Shown here in pieces: positions 50,782 to 60,117 of a DNA stretch of 64,000 nucleotides. Numbering within the stretch: the first letter of the stretch is position 1; the number at the start of each line of letters is the position of its first letter. The position numbers and the translations under genes were made by a program. The DNA is from Acidobacteria bacterium RIFCSPLOWO2_12_FULL_66_21 (GTDB lineage: Bacteria; Acidobacteriota; Vicinamibacteria; Vicinamibacterales; 2-12-FULL-66-21): positions 84,102 to 148,101 of the forward strand of contig MELC01000091.1 of assembly GCA_001767455.1 (NCBI GenBank). Reading direction: 5' to 3'. The notes under the pieces are model-generated. The model saw only the letters and a program-made list of their open reading frames with translations. It ran no database searches and was not told the DNA's origin.

Positions 50782-50902
50782 ACGGCGCCTCTGAGTAGTT
50801 ATGAGTTGTGAGTTGTGAATTGAGAGCAACCTGCTGGCACCGTCCGGACGGACGGCTTCACCACATGGCCGCTCAATTCGCAAGTCACAATTCGCAATTC
50901 GT
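50782..50902. repeat. Satellite-armed palindrome between pyrH and frr
   Basis: The left arm (about 50795-50822) has GAGTTGT/GTGAATT units, the right arm (about 50873-50901) their complements. The core CACCGTCCGGACGGACGGCTT includes the palindrome CCGTCCGGACGG. It is related in arms and core to the block before trmD at 23232-23432. Confidence 0.8.
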
Positions 50903-51759
<857 letters not shown>

Positions 51760-52359
51760 TCATGCGGTTTCCCCCAGCTTGAAGCGCACGAAGCGGGGGA
51801 TGGTGATGTTCTCCCCCATCTTCGCCACCGCCTGCTGCACGACCTGGCCGATCGTCGTCTTCGGATCGCGGATCGACGGCTGGTCGAGCAGGCAGACCTG
51901 CTCGTAGAAGCTGTTCAGCTTTCCCTCCACGATCTTCCCGATGACCGCCGGCGGCTTGTTCTGGCCTTCCATCTGGCCGCGGTAGACGTCGCGCTCGCGG
52001 TCGAGGACCGCGGGGGGAATGTCCTCGCGCCGGACGTACTGCGGCGCGGCGGCGGCGATGTGCATCGCGATCTCGCGCGCGAGGCTCTGGAAATCGTCCG
52101 TCCGCGCGACGAAGTCCGACTCGCAGTTCACCTCCACGAGGACGCCGATCCTGCCCCCCATGTGGAGGTAGCTGCCGATCAACCCCTCGTTGGTCGACCG
52201 CCCGGCCTTCCTGGTCGCCTGTGCGAGGCCCCGCTTGCGGAGGATCGTCGTCGCGGCCTCGATGTTGCCGTTCGCCTCCTTGAGGGCCGCCTTGCATTCC
52301 ATCATCCCCGCGCCCGTCTGGTCGCGAAGCTGCTTCACCATCGCTGCCGTAATTTCCAT
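51760..52359 (-). CDS. tsf: Elongation factor Ts
   Basis: 199 residues, the short form common outside enterics. ITAAMVKQLRDQTGAGMMEC (UBA-like, EF-Tu contact), KKALxE-equivalent KAALKEANGN, GRIGVLVEVNCESDFVARTD and SFYEQVCLLDQPSIRDPK. It recycles EF-Tu-GDP. It follows rpsB, as in most bacteria. Confidence 0.96.
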   Translation of the reverse strand: MEITAAMVKQLRDQTGAGMMECKAALKEANGNIEAATTILRKRGLAQATRKAGRSTNEGLIGSYLHMGGRIGVLVEVNCESDFVARTDDFQSLAREIAMHIAAAAPQYVRREDIPPAVLDRERDVYRGQMEGQNKPPAVIGKIVEGKLNSFYEQVCLLDQPSIRDPKTTIGQVVQQAVAKMGENITIPRFVRFKLGETA

Positions 52360-52530
52360 CGCTGCTCCTGAACGTCGGTTTCCGGTTTCCAGCTTCCAGC
52401 TTCCAGCTTCCAGCTTCCAGTTTCCAGCACCGAGCTGGAAGCCGGGAACTGGCTACTGGAAGCTGTACATGACAACGCCGGCCATCCGAACGGCCGGCGC
52501 GTGAACTTCCGGCGGGCCCCTCGCCCGCTG
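52360..52530. repeat. Inverted CTTCCAG/CTGGAAG array between rpsB and tsf
   Basis: The left arm (about 52377-52429) holds seven TTCCAGC/TTCCGGT units; the right arm (about 52433-52469) holds CTGGAAG/CCGGGAA/CTGGCTA complements. A further GCCGGC-CATCCGAAC-GGCCGGC hairpin lies at about 52478-52498, a plausible transcript-shaping structure without a T-run. Confidence 0.8.
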
Positions 52531-53328
52531 TTACACGGAGGCCGGCGAGGTCGCCGGTTCGGGCCGGGGCTGACGCACCGCGCGGCCGCGCCGGGCGCGC
52601 TCGTCCCCCTCGGCGTCCGCCGCGTCCTCGGCCTGCGCCGATTCGCGGATGCCGCGCCCCGAGATCACCGCGTCGGCGATCCGCGAGGCGAACAGCCGGA
52701 TCGCGCGCAGCGCGTCGTCGTTGCCGGGTATGACGAAATCCACTTCGTCGGGGTCGCAGTTGGTGTCGACCACGCCGATGACCGGAATCTTGAGCTTCCG
52801 CGCCTCGTCGACCGCGATCTTCTCCTTGCGCGTGTCGACGACGAACAGCGCGTCCGGCAGGCGCGACATGTTGCGGATGCCTTCGAGGTTCTTCTGGAGC
52901 TTGCGCTTCTCCTTCTCGATCTGCGCGATCTCCTTTTTCGAGAGCGATTCGTAGCGGCCGTCGGTCTCCATCGCCTCGAGGTCCCGCAGTCGCGAGAGGC
53001 TGCGCTGGATGGTCAGGAAGTTGGTGAGCAGCCCGCCGAGCCAGCGCTGGTTCACGAAGAACATCCCGCTGCGCTGCGCCTCTTCGGCGATCGCGTCCTG
53101 CGCCTGCCGCTTCGTGCCCACGAAGAGGATCGTCTTGCCCTCGGCCGCGAGGTTGGCCGCGAACTCCTCCGCCTCGCGGAACAGCCGCGCCGTCTTCGCC
53201 AGGTCGATGATGTAAATCCCGTTGCGCTCGCCGAAGATGTACGCCTTCATCTTCGGGTTCCAGCGCTTCGTCTGATGGCCGAAGTGGACGCCCGCCTCGA
53301 GGAGATCCTTCAACGCGATGCCGGTCAA
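52531..53328 (-). CDS. rpsB: 30S ribosomal protein S2
   Basis: 265 residues. [71 protein letters not shown] and [20 protein letters not shown] are canonical; an acidic/basic low-complexity tail (about 235-265) is an extension. The start is TTG at 53328, supported by a strong GGAGG a few nt upstream, an unusual start codon for a ribosomal protein. Confidence 0.95.
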   Translation of the reverse strand: MTGIALKDLLEAGVHFGHQTKRWNPKMKAYIFGERNGIYIIDLAKTARLFREAEEFAANLAAEGKTILFVGTKRQAQDAIAEEAQRSGMFFVNQRWLGGLLTNFLTIQRSLSRLRDLEAMETDGRYESLSKKEIAQIEKEKRKLQKNLEGIRNMSRLPDALFVVDTRKEKIAVDEARKLKIPVIGVVDTNCDPDEVDFVIPGNDDALRAIRLFASRIADAVISGRGIRESAQAEDAADAEGDERARRGRAVRQPRPEPATSPASV

Positions 53329-53428
53329 GCTGCCTCCATAACATGTTCCCAGTTTCCAGCTCCCAGTTTCCAGCGGTCCTCCCAGCTGGAAGCTGGAAGC
53401 TGGAAGCTGGCGCCTGGAAGCTTGCTCT
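53329..53428. repeat. Inverted TTCCAGC/GCTGGAA array between rpsI and rpsB
   Basis: The left arm (about 53343-53383) has CCCAGTT/TCCAGCT units; the right arm (about 53389-53421) has CTGGAAG repeated four times. It overlaps the upstream edge of the rpsB ribosome-binding site. Confidence 0.8.
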
Positions 53429-53827
53429 TTATCTCTTGCTGAACTGGAAGCGCTTGCGCGCCCCCTTCTGTCCGTACTTCTTGCGCTCCTTGATGCGCGC
53501 GTCGCGTGTCAGGAAGCCCGCCTTCTTGAGCCGCTGCCGCAGCTCGATGTTGTACTCGACGAGCGCGCGCGCGATCCCGAGCCGCAGGGCGCCCGCCTGG
53601 CCCGCGATGCCGCCGCCGGCGATCGTGGCGAGGATGTCGAACTTATCGGCCGTTTCGGTGACGAGCAGCGGCTGCTTGATCTGGGTGCGGAGCGCTTCGG
53701 TGGGGAAGGCGTGCTCGACGGGCTTGCGATTGACGACCATGCCCCCCGTGCCGGGCCGGAGAAACACGCGGGCGGTGGAGGTCTTGCGGCGCCCGGTGCC
53801 GTAGTACTGGATTCCTGCTGCTGTCAC
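53429..53827 (-). CDS. rpsI: 30S ribosomal protein S9
   Basis: 132 residues from GTG 53827. [60 protein letters not shown] and the C-terminal [15 protein letters not shown] tail that reaches the P-site tRNA. It starts 1 nt after the rplM stop, the universal L13-S9 pair. Confidence 0.97.
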   Translation of the reverse strand: MTAAGIQYYGTGRRKTSTARVFLRPGTGGMVVNRKPVEHAFPTEALRTQIKQPLLVTETADKFDILATIAGGGIAGQAGALRLGIARALVEYNIELRQRLKKAGFLTRDARIKERKKYGQKGARKRFQFSKR

Positions 53828-53828
53828 G

Positions 53829-54275
53829 TTATACGACCTCGCGCTTCGTTGTCTTCAGCACGCGCGGCTTCTGCGCCGCGTGCGGGTGCTCGGCCCCCGG
53901 ATACACCTTCAGCTTGCGCCACATCGCCTCGCCCAGCTTCGTTTTCGGAAGCATGCCGCGCACCGCTTCCTCGACCAGCCGTGCGGGACTCTTCTTGCGC
54001 ACGTCCTTGGCCCGCTCTTCGCGCAGACCTCCCTCGTAGCCGCTGTGATACCGATAGAGCTTCTGCTCTTCCTTGCGGCCCGTCAGCTTCACCTTCGCGG
54101 CGTTCACGATCACCACGTGATCGCCCGTGTCGATGTGCGGCGTGTACACCGCCTTGTGCTTGCCCTGGAGGAGGCGTGCGGCTTCCGTCGCGATCCGGCC
54201 CAGGACGAGCCCCTCCGCGTCGATGACATGCCACATCCGCCCCACCTGGCCGGCGGTGGGAACAAACGAACCCAT
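53829..54275 (-). CDS. rplM: 50S ribosomal protein L13
   Basis: 148 residues. [57 protein letters not shown] and [24 protein letters not shown] are canonical. It heads the rplM-rpsI-rpsB-tsf-pyrH-frr string. AAAGGG lies upstream of the ATG at 54275. The promoter lies at 54321-54349. Confidence 0.97.
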   Translation of the reverse strand: MGSFVPTAGQVGRMWHVIDAEGLVLGRIATEAARLLQGKHKAVYTPHIDTGDHVVIVNAAKVKLTGRKEEQKLYRYHSGYEGGLREERAKDVRKKSPARLVEEAVRGMLPKTKLGEAMWRKLKVYPGAEHPHAAQKPRVLKTTKREVV

Positions 54276-54320
54276 TGTGAGCGATCCCTTTCAGCGTCGT
54301 TTCAAGGACGACAAACCAAA

Positions 54321-54349
54321 AGGATACTGATGATTATGGGGATTGTCAA
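54321..54349 (-). promoter_or_regulatory. Sigma70-type promoter of rplM-rpsI
   Basis: Minus-strand TTGACA (54344-54349), 17-nt spacer, TATCCT (54321-54326). Start predicted near 54314, giving a leader of about 40 nt before rplM. Confidence 0.75.
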
Positions 54350-54537
54350 GCTCGCGGGGGCGCCAGCGCGGGTCCACTTTCGCACGACGTTTCGCTGTGC
54401 CAGAACGGGAAATGTCGCGCCGCCCGATTACAGAATTGTGCGCCCGGCTACCAAAATGGCCCTCCCCGCCGGGCTGCCGCGGCCGAGCGGGATCTCAGAT
54501 CTGCGCACTTCTGCCGGATTTGGTATCGATTCTGCCG

Positions 54538-54553
54538 TGGCACCCGACTTGCC
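54538..54553 (+). promoter_or_regulatory. Sigma54 (-24/-12) promoter upstream of pilMNOPQ
   Basis: TGGCAC (54538-54543), five nt (CCGAC), TTGC (54549-54552): GG and GC are separated by exactly 10 nt, the hallmark of sigma54 promoters (consensus TGGCAC-N5-TTGCA/T; here the last base is C). The predicted start is near 54564, leaving a leader of about 160 nt before pilM. Pilus genes are classical sigma54/PilR targets in other bacteria. Confidence 0.75.
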
Positions 54554-54642
54554 GCAGAGCTCGTGCCGATAAGTACTCAGGGGCGCCGGAGTCCGCTCGG
54601 TCGTGATCCGCGCGGCACGGAGCAGGATTGACGGCGAAAGGT

Positions 54643-54672
54643 TTGACAGACGCTACCCCGTTGGGGTACCGT
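54643..54672 (+). promoter_or_regulatory. Second candidate pilM promoter with inverted-repeat operator
   Basis: TTGACA (54643-54648) and a poor -10 (TACCGT, 54667-54672) 18 nt later. TACCCC-GTT-GGGGTA (54654-54668), a perfect 6-bp inverted repeat, lies between the two hexamers, where a repressor could act. The remaining spacer 54276-54723 contains no gene that I can support. Confidence 0.4.
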
Positions 54673-54723
54673 GAACTGCCTCCCGCACAACCACTTGCGT
54701 CGATTTGAAGGATAGGACACCGC

Positions 54724-55782
54724 GTGTTTCGCAGAGCGAAATCGCTGGTCGGACTGGACATCGGCTCGAGCGCCGTCAAAGCGGTCGAACTGAAGCAGGC
54801 CGGCAAAGGCTACAAAGTCACCGCGTTCGGCAGCGAACCGGTGCCCCCGGACAGTATCGTCGACGGCGCCATCATCGATGCCGCCGCCGTCGCCGACGCG
54901 ATCCGCCGTCTGTTCGACGGCCGCCACATCAAGACGAAGGATGTCGCGGCGTCGTTGTCGGGCAACGCCGTCATCGTGAAGAAGATCACGCTGCCGGTGA
55001 TGACCGAGGCGGAGCTCGCCGAGTCCATCTACTGGGAGGCGGAGCAGTACATCCCGTTCGACATCCAGGACGTCAACCTCGACTACCAGATCCTCGACAG
55101 CGCCGACGCCTCCGGCAAGGGCACGATGGACGTGCTGCTCGTCGCGGCGAAGAAAGAGAAGATCGCCGACTATACCGGCGTCATCGCGCAGGCGGGGCGG
55201 TCCGCGGTGGTCGTCGACGTCGACGCCTTCGCGCTGCAGAACGCCTACGAGGTGAACTACGGCATCGAGCCCTCGGCGGTCGTGGTGCTCCTCAACGCCG
55301 GCGCGAGCGCGACGAACATCAATATCCTCAACGGCGATCAGTCGGTCTTCACCCGCGACATCTCGATCGGCGGCAACGCCTACACGGAGGCGCTGCAGAA
55401 GGAGCTGAGCCTGCCCTTCGACCTGGCCGACCAGTTGAAGCGGGGCATGCCGGTCGACGGCGTGACCTTCGACGACGCGCGGCCGGTGCTCCGCGCGGTC
55501 AGCGACAACGTGATGCTCGAGATTCAGAAGACCTTCGACTTCTTCAAGGCGACCGCCTCCTCCGATCGGATCGACCGCATCATGGTGAGCGGCGGCGCGT
55601 CGCGCGCCGAGGGCTTCACCGAAATGCTGAGCGAGCGCTTCGAGGCGCCCGTCGAGCCGTTCGACCCGTTCAAGCGCGTGGCGTTCGATCCCAAGCGGTT
55701 CAACCTGGAGTCGGCCGAGGCGATCGCGCCGACCGTCGCCGTGGCTCTCGGCCTCGCGCTCCGGCGGGTGGGCGACCGATGA
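54724..55782 (+). CDS. pilM: Type IV pilus assembly ATPase-like protein PilM
   Basis: 352 residues from GTG. Actin/FtsA-like fold: LVGLDIGSSAVKAVELKQAG (phosphate 1), VNLDYQILD, VVVVLLNAGASATNINILNG (phosphate 2) and IMVSGGASRAEGFTEMLSER (adenosine motif). PilM is the cytoplasmic ring component that binds the N-terminus of PilN. It starts the pilMNOPQ operon and overlaps pilN (ATGA). Confidence 0.95.
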   Translation: MFRRAKSLVGLDIGSSAVKAVELKQAGKGYKVTAFGSEPVPPDSIVDGAIIDAAAVADAIRRLFDGRHIKTKDVAASLSGNAVIVKKITLPVMTEAELAESIYWEAEQYIPFDIQDVNLDYQILDSADASGKGTMDVLLVAAKKEKIADYTGVIAQAGRSAVVVDVDAFALQNAYEVNYGIEPSAVVVLLNAGASATNINILNGDQSVFTRDISIGGNAYTEALQKELSLPFDLADQLKRGMPVDGVTFDDARPVLRAVSDNVMLEIQKTFDFFKATASSDRIDRIMVSGGASRAEGFTEMLSERFEAPVEPFDPFKRVAFDPKRFNLESAEAIAPTVAVALGLALRRVGDR

Positions 55783-56408
55783 TTCGCATCAACCTGCTCG
55801 CGGTCGAGCGCGACCGCGGCAAGCGCCGCGCGCTCATTCCCGTGGCGCACCGGGTCACGATCGCGGCCAGCCTCATTCTCGTGGCCGCCGCGCTGCTCGT
55901 CGCGTGGTGGTTCTGGTCGCTCCGGCAGACCTCGCAGCAGCTCGACACCGAGATCGCCAAGGGGGAGGTCGAAGCGCAGAGCCTCCGATCGGTGCTGGCG
56001 CAGGTGCAGAAATTCGAGAGCCAGAAGGCGCAGCTCCAGCAGCGGGTCTCGCTCATCGAGCAGCTCCGGCGCGGCCAGTCCGGCCCCGTCCACCTGCTCG
56101 ACGAAGTCAGCAAGGCGATTCCCGAGCGGTTGTGGCTCACCGAGTTGACCCAGAAGGGGGAGACCTTCACGATCACGGGCATGACGACGTCGCTCAGCGG
56201 CTTGTCCGATTTTGTCGCGAACCTGGAGGGGAGCGCCTGGTTCGCCAAGCCGGTGGACATCATCGACAGCCAGGTGGACGCGAGCCAGAAGGGCGAGGAG
56301 TTGTTCAAGTTCTCCGTGAAGGCGACGTTCAACAACCCGGAGGCGCCGCCGTTGCCTCCCTCGGCGGCGCCGGCGGGCAAGACGCCGGCGGCGGCGCCGA
56401 AGAAATAG
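55779..56408 (+). CDS. pilN: Type IV pilus inner-membrane protein PilN
   Basis: 209 residues. The conserved MIRINLLAVE that contacts PilM is followed by one membrane helix (about 29-48), a coiled coil (about 50-105) and a periplasmic ferredoxin-like domain. An alanine/proline-rich tail is present. It overlaps pilM by 4 nt. Confidence 0.93.
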   Translation: MIRINLLAVERDRGKRRALIPVAHRVTIAASLILVAAALLVAWWFWSLRQTSQQLDTEIAKGEVEAQSLRSVLAQVQKFESQKAQLQQRVSLIEQLRRGQSGPVHLLDEVSKAIPERLWLTELTQKGETFTITGMTTSLSGLSDFVANLEGSAWFAKPVDIIDSQVDASQKGEELFKFSVKATFNNPEAPPLPPSAAPAGKTPAAAPKK

Positions 56409-56501
56409 CTCTCGGCTCTCAGCTAGCTGAAAGCTGAGGGCTGATAGCTGAGAGCTGTTAAAGGCCGCGGCGGGCGGCACCGATACGCAAGCAGGGAATC
56501 C
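56409..56501. repeat. Inverted CTCTCAG/CTGAGAG array between pilN and pilO
   Basis: TAGCTCTCGGCTCTCAGCTAG is followed directly by CTGAAAGCTGAGGGCTGA and TAGCTGAGAGCTG (about 56407-56459), able to fold back on itself. It is the only repeat interruption in the otherwise overlapping pilMNOPQ operon. AGGG provides the pilO ribosome-binding site. Confidence 0.8.
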
Positions 56502-57119
56502 ATGGAACTGTCGCTCACTAAACTGCCGTGGTACGCGCAGATCGGGGCCTTCGTCCTGGTCGCGGGGCTTGCCGTGTTCGGGTTCTGGAAACTCTACGTG
56601 ACCGACATGCAGGCGGATATCGAGACCCGCCAGGCGCGGCTGAAGGTGCTGAAGGCGGACATCGCGAAAGGCGTCGCGACGGCGCGGCGGCTCGGCGAGT
56701 TCCAGGGCCAGGTCACCGAGCTCGAGCATCGGCTCGACACGCTCAGACAGGTGCTGCCGCAGGAGAAGGACGTCGCCGACATCCTGCGGCGCGTGCAGGG
56801 GCTGGCGAAGCAGTCGGACTTGAACATCCAGCGCTTCACGCCGCAGGCGCCGAAGCAGCAGCCGCTGTACGCGGAGCTGCCCTTCAAGCTGCAGGCCGAG
56901 GGCACGTACCACAACCTGGGATTCTTTTTCGACCGCATCAGCAAGTTCCCGCGGATCATCAACATCGGCGAGATCACGATCAAGCCGCCCCAGAAGCCGG
57001 AGCCGAACGCCACGATCATCGCGGAATTGACCGCGACGACCTTCGTGCTCCAGGAGGGCAAGGCCCCGGCGGGCGTGAAGGGCACAGGGGTCGTGCCGAA
57101 GCAGCCCTCGGCGAAGTGA
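56502..57119 (+). CDS. pilO: Type IV pilus inner-membrane protein PilO
   Basis: 205 residues: a short cytoplasmic start, one membrane helix (IGAFVLVAGLAVFGFWKLY, about 14-32), coiled coil (about 35-85) and a periplasmic domain with VLPQEKDVADILRRVQGLAK and GTYHNLGFFFDRISKFPRI, typical for PilO. It dimerises with PilN and connects to PilP. Confidence 0.94.
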   Translation: MELSLTKLPWYAQIGAFVLVAGLAVFGFWKLYVTDMQADIETRQARLKVLKADIAKGVATARRLGEFQGQVTELEHRLDTLRQVLPQEKDVADILRRVQGLAKQSDLNIQRFTPQAPKQQPLYAELPFKLQAEGTYHNLGFFFDRISKFPRIINIGEITIKPPQKPEPNATIIAELTATTFVLQEGKAPAGVKGTGVVPKQPSAK

Positions 57120-57121
57120 CC

Positions 57122-57619
57122 ATGCATCGCATCAGCCTGCGTACGTTCGTGCATCTGGCCGCGGGGCTTGCCGTCACCGCCGGCGTGGCGGTCGGGCAGT
57201 CACCCGCGCCGCCGGCACAGGCCCCCGGCGCGAAGCCGCCTGCCGCCGAAGCGCCCGCGCCGGCGCCGACCTATTCGTACGACCCCGGCGGCCGCCGCGA
57301 TCCCTTCATCAGCCTCCTCGGCCGCGGCAGCGATCCGCGGCTGTCCGGCTCGCGGCCGGTGGGACTCCCCGGCGTGCTGATCAACGAGATCAGCCTGAAG
57401 GGCATCGTCAAGGATCAGAACGGCTACTTCGCGATGATCCAGGGACCGGACAACAAGCCCTACACACTGCGGGCGGGCGACAAGCTCATGGACGGATCCG
57501 TCAAGACCGTCCTGCCGGGCGCCGTCGTGTTCATGCAGGACGTCAACGATCCCCTGTCGCTCATCAAGCAGCGGGAGATCAAGAAGACTCTGAGATCGAG
57601 CGAGGAGAGCCGCGGATGA
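57122..57619 (+). CDS. pilP: Type IV pilus lipoprotein-like protein PilP
   Basis: 165 residues with signal peptide (LAAGLAVTAGVAVGQ), a proline/alanine linker and a C-terminal PilP domain: GRRDPFISLLG, LKGIVKDQNGYFAMIQGPDN and YTLRAGDKLMDGSVKTVLPG. No lipobox cysteine is seen, unlike many PilP proteins, so it may be soluble or anchored only by partners. It overlaps pilQ by 4 nt. Confidence 0.9.
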   Translation: MHRISLRTFVHLAAGLAVTAGVAVGQSPAPPAQAPGAKPPAAEAPAPAPTYSYDPGGRRDPFISLLGRGSDPRLSGSRPVGLPGVLINEISLKGIVKDQNGYFAMIQGPDNKPYTLRAGDKLMDGSVKTVLPGAVVFMQDVNDPLSLIKQREIKKTLRSSEESRG

Positions 57620-60117
57620 CCGAGATGCCGCAGAAGATGCGCGCGCGGGCGGCGACGCTGGCGCTGATGGCGGCGCTGGCCATCGCGGGAGCGGCGGCCT
57701 TGTCGGCCGGCCCGGCGCCGATTCGCCTGCTGGGCGTGTCGTCGCAAGGCAGCGCCGTGCTCATTGAAGCCACCGAGCCCGTGGCCTACTCACACAATCA
57801 GCCCGACCCGCTGACCGTCGTCGTCGACCTCCGCAACGTGTCGGTGGCCGAAGCGGACAACCTGGTGGAGCGCGGGGGAGCCGTCAAAGCCGTCACGCTC
57901 GAACAGGCCAGCGCGCCCGACGGCACGGCCGTCGCGCGCGTGCGGATTGCGCTGACCCGGCGATCCGATTACAAGGTGCGCAGCGCGCGAAACACGATCC
58001 GCGTGGAGCTCACGCCCTCCGCGGGGGGCCGGTCCATACGGATGGCGGGCGGCGCCCTGCCCGGCACCGTGGCTCCGCCCGTCGCGCTGCCTTCTCCCAC
58101 GGCGTCCTCGGCGGCGCCTGATACCGGCGAAGCGGGCACGGCGACCGTTCTCGACCGCGTCCGCGCGTCGCGCAACGCTGGCGCGACGACCGTGACACTC
58201 GGCGGCAACGGCCGGCTCACGCCGGCGAGCGTGAGCGAGTCCGAAGATCGGCCGCGCCGCCTGGTGCTCGATTTCCCCGAGGTCGCCTCGAAAGCGCCCG
58301 CGCAGACGAGCGTCGGGGGCGACCTGGTCAAGAAGATCCGCGTTGCCGTCAACAGTCGTGCTCCGCTCGTGACGCGCGTCGTGATGGAGATGGCACCCGG
58401 CGCCACCTACCACGTCGAGCGCGCGGGCCAGGACGGCCAGGACATTGCCGTCGTCTTCGAGCCGTCACAGGCGCCGGCGACGGTGATGCTCGCTCCAGCG
58501 ACCGGCGAGAAGCCCGGCGACCCGGAGCCGGACATTCCCATCAGCGAAGCGATCAGGAACGCGGCGTCGATTACGCCGCCCGATCCGGCGGCCGCCGATC
58601 CGAAGGCCGCGCTGAATGTCCCGGCCGCCCAGGCGCCGCCTGCTTCCCAGGCCACGCCGCCGCCGGCCCCTCTGGCTGGCTCAGGGCAGGCGCCGCCGCC
58701 GGCCCCCTCGACAGGCTCGGGGCAGGCAACGCCGCCCGCGCAGCCCCCGCCCGCGCAGCCGCCGCCCACGACACCACCGGCACCGGTGACGCAGGCGCCG
58801 GGCCAGCCTCGGCCGATGCAGCAGATGCCCGGCACGGAGGAGCGGAAGTACATCGGGTTCCCGATCACGCTCGACTTCGCGGGTGTCGACCTGCGCGTCG
58901 TGCTGCGGCAGTTCTCCGAGATCAGCGGCCTGAACATCATCATCGATGCGGCGGTGCCGTCGACGCCGGTGGACATCGTGCTGCGCGAAGTGCCGTGGGA
59001 CCAGGCCTTCGAGACCATCCTCCGCAGCAACAAGCTGGCCTTCGTCGCCGAGGGCACGATCGTCCGGATCGCGCCGATCTCGGTCCTCTCGGAAGAGGAA
59101 GCGGATCGCCGCAAGCTCTCCGAGGCGAAAGCGCTCGCGGGCGATCTCCGCGTCCAGACCTTCTCGTTGAGCTACGCCAAGGCGGCCGACATGCAGCCGC
59201 TGCTCGTGAAGTCGGCGCTGTCGCAGCGCGGGCAGATCCAGGTCGACACGCGCACGAACACGCTGATCATCACGGACCTTCCCGACCGGCTGACCACCGC
59301 CAACGCGCTCATCTCGTCGCTCGACCGCCCCGAGCCGCAGGTCGAGGTCGAGGCGAGGGTCGTGCAGACGACGCGCGAATTCGCCAAGGCGCTCGGCGTC
59401 CAGTGGGGCCTCAACGGGCGCATGGCGCCCGATATCGGCAACACGACCAACCTCGCGTTTCCGAACCGTGGCACCATTGGCGGCCGCACCGGCGCGGTCA
59501 GCACGCCGAGCGATCCCCGCGCGGGGAGTCTCGAGTCCACCGGGACGGTCGTGAACCTGCCCGCGATCGGCGCGAGCTCCGCGCTCGGCCTCGCGCTGGG
59601 CGCGGTCAACGGCGCGTTCAATCTCGACGTCGCCCTCTCCGCGCTGGAGCACGCCGGCAAGGGACGCGTCCTCTCCACGCCGCGGCTGACGACGCAGAAC
59701 AACGTCCCCGCCGAAGTGGCCCAGGGCATCCAGATTCCGATTCAGGTGGTGGCGAACAACACCATCACCGTGACCTTCAAGGAAGCGGTCCTGAAGTTGA
59801 GCGTGACGCCGCAGATCACCAGCGCCAACACGGTGATCATGCAGATCACGATCGAGAACGCCAACGCGGACTTCAGCCGCCAGGTCAACGGCATTCCGCC
59901 GATCGACACGCAGCGCGCCCAGACGCAGGTGCAGGTCAACGACGGCGCGACCACGATCATCGGCGGCATCTTCGTCAGCCGCGAGCAGTCGTCGAACGAA
60001 CGGACGCCGGCGCTGCATCGCATTCCGTTGCTCGGCTGGCTCTTCAAACGGGACTCGACGTCCGACGAGAGCCGCGAGCTGCTGATCTTCATCACGCCGC
60101 GCATCATCAAGGGATGA
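57616..60117 (+). CDS. pilQ: Type IV pilus secretin PilQ
   Basis: 833 residues. Signal peptide, two AMIN domains (about 35-130 and 180-290; VLIEATEPVAYSHNQPDPLT and RLVLDFPEVASKAPAQ), a long proline/glutamine-rich linker (about 300-405), secretin/TonB short N-terminal domain (FPITLDFAGVDLRVVLRQFS), N1 domain and the C-terminal secretin channel with GKGRVLSTPRLTTQNN and IPLLGWLFKRD. It forms the outer-membrane pore for the pilus. The linker contains two copies of a dispersed repeat (58664-58729). Confidence 0.95.
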   Translation: MTEMPQKMRARAATLALMAALAIAGAAALSAGPAPIRLLGVSSQGSAVLIEATEPVAYSHNQPDPLTVVVDLRNVSVAEADNLVERGGAVKAVTLEQASAPDGTAVARVRIALTRRSDYKVRSARNTIRVELTPSAGGRSIRMAGGALPGTVAPPVALPSPTASSAAPDTGEAGTATVLDRVRASRNAGATTVTLGGNGRLTPASVSESEDRPRRLVLDFPEVASKAPAQTSVGGDLVKKIRVAVNSRAPLVTRVVMEMAPGATYHVERAGQDGQDIAVVFEPSQAPATVMLAPATGEKPGDPEPDIPISEAIRNAASITPPDPAAADPKAALNVPAAQAPPASQATPPPAPLAGSGQAPPPAPSTGSGQATPPAQPPPAQPPPTTPPAPVTQAPGQPRPMQQMPGTEERKYIGFPITLDFAGVDLRVVLRQFSEISGLNIIIDAAVPSTPVDIVLREVPWDQAFETILRSNKLAFVAEGTIVRIAPISVLSEEEADRRKLSEAKALAGDLRVQTFSLSYAKAADMQPLLVKSALSQRGQIQVDTRTNTLIITDLPDRLTTANALISSLDRPEPQVEVEARVVQTTREFAKALGVQWGLNGRMAPDIGNTTNLAFPNRGTIGGRTGAVSTPSDPRAGSLESTGTVVNLPAIGASSALGLALGAVNGAFNLDVALSALEHAGKGRVLSTPRLTTQNNVPAEVAQGIQIPIQVVANNTITVTFKEAVLKLSVTPQITSANTVIMQITIENANADFSRQVNGIPPIDTQRAQTQVQVNDGATTIIGGIFVSREQSSNERTPALHRIPLLGWLFKRDSTSDESRELLIFITPRIIKG
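58664..58729. repeat. Two copies of a GACAGGCTCGGGGCAGG-type dispersed repeat in pilQ
   Basis: GGCCCCTCTGGCTGGCTCAG and GGCCCCCTCGACAGGCTCGG, each followed by GGCAGGC, lie 36 nt apart. The second matches the widespread 'CCCTTCGACAGGCTCAGGGC' type of dispersed bacterial repeat. Read in frame they give PLAGSGQAPPP and PSTGSGQATPP, lengthening the disordered linker. Confidence 0.7.
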
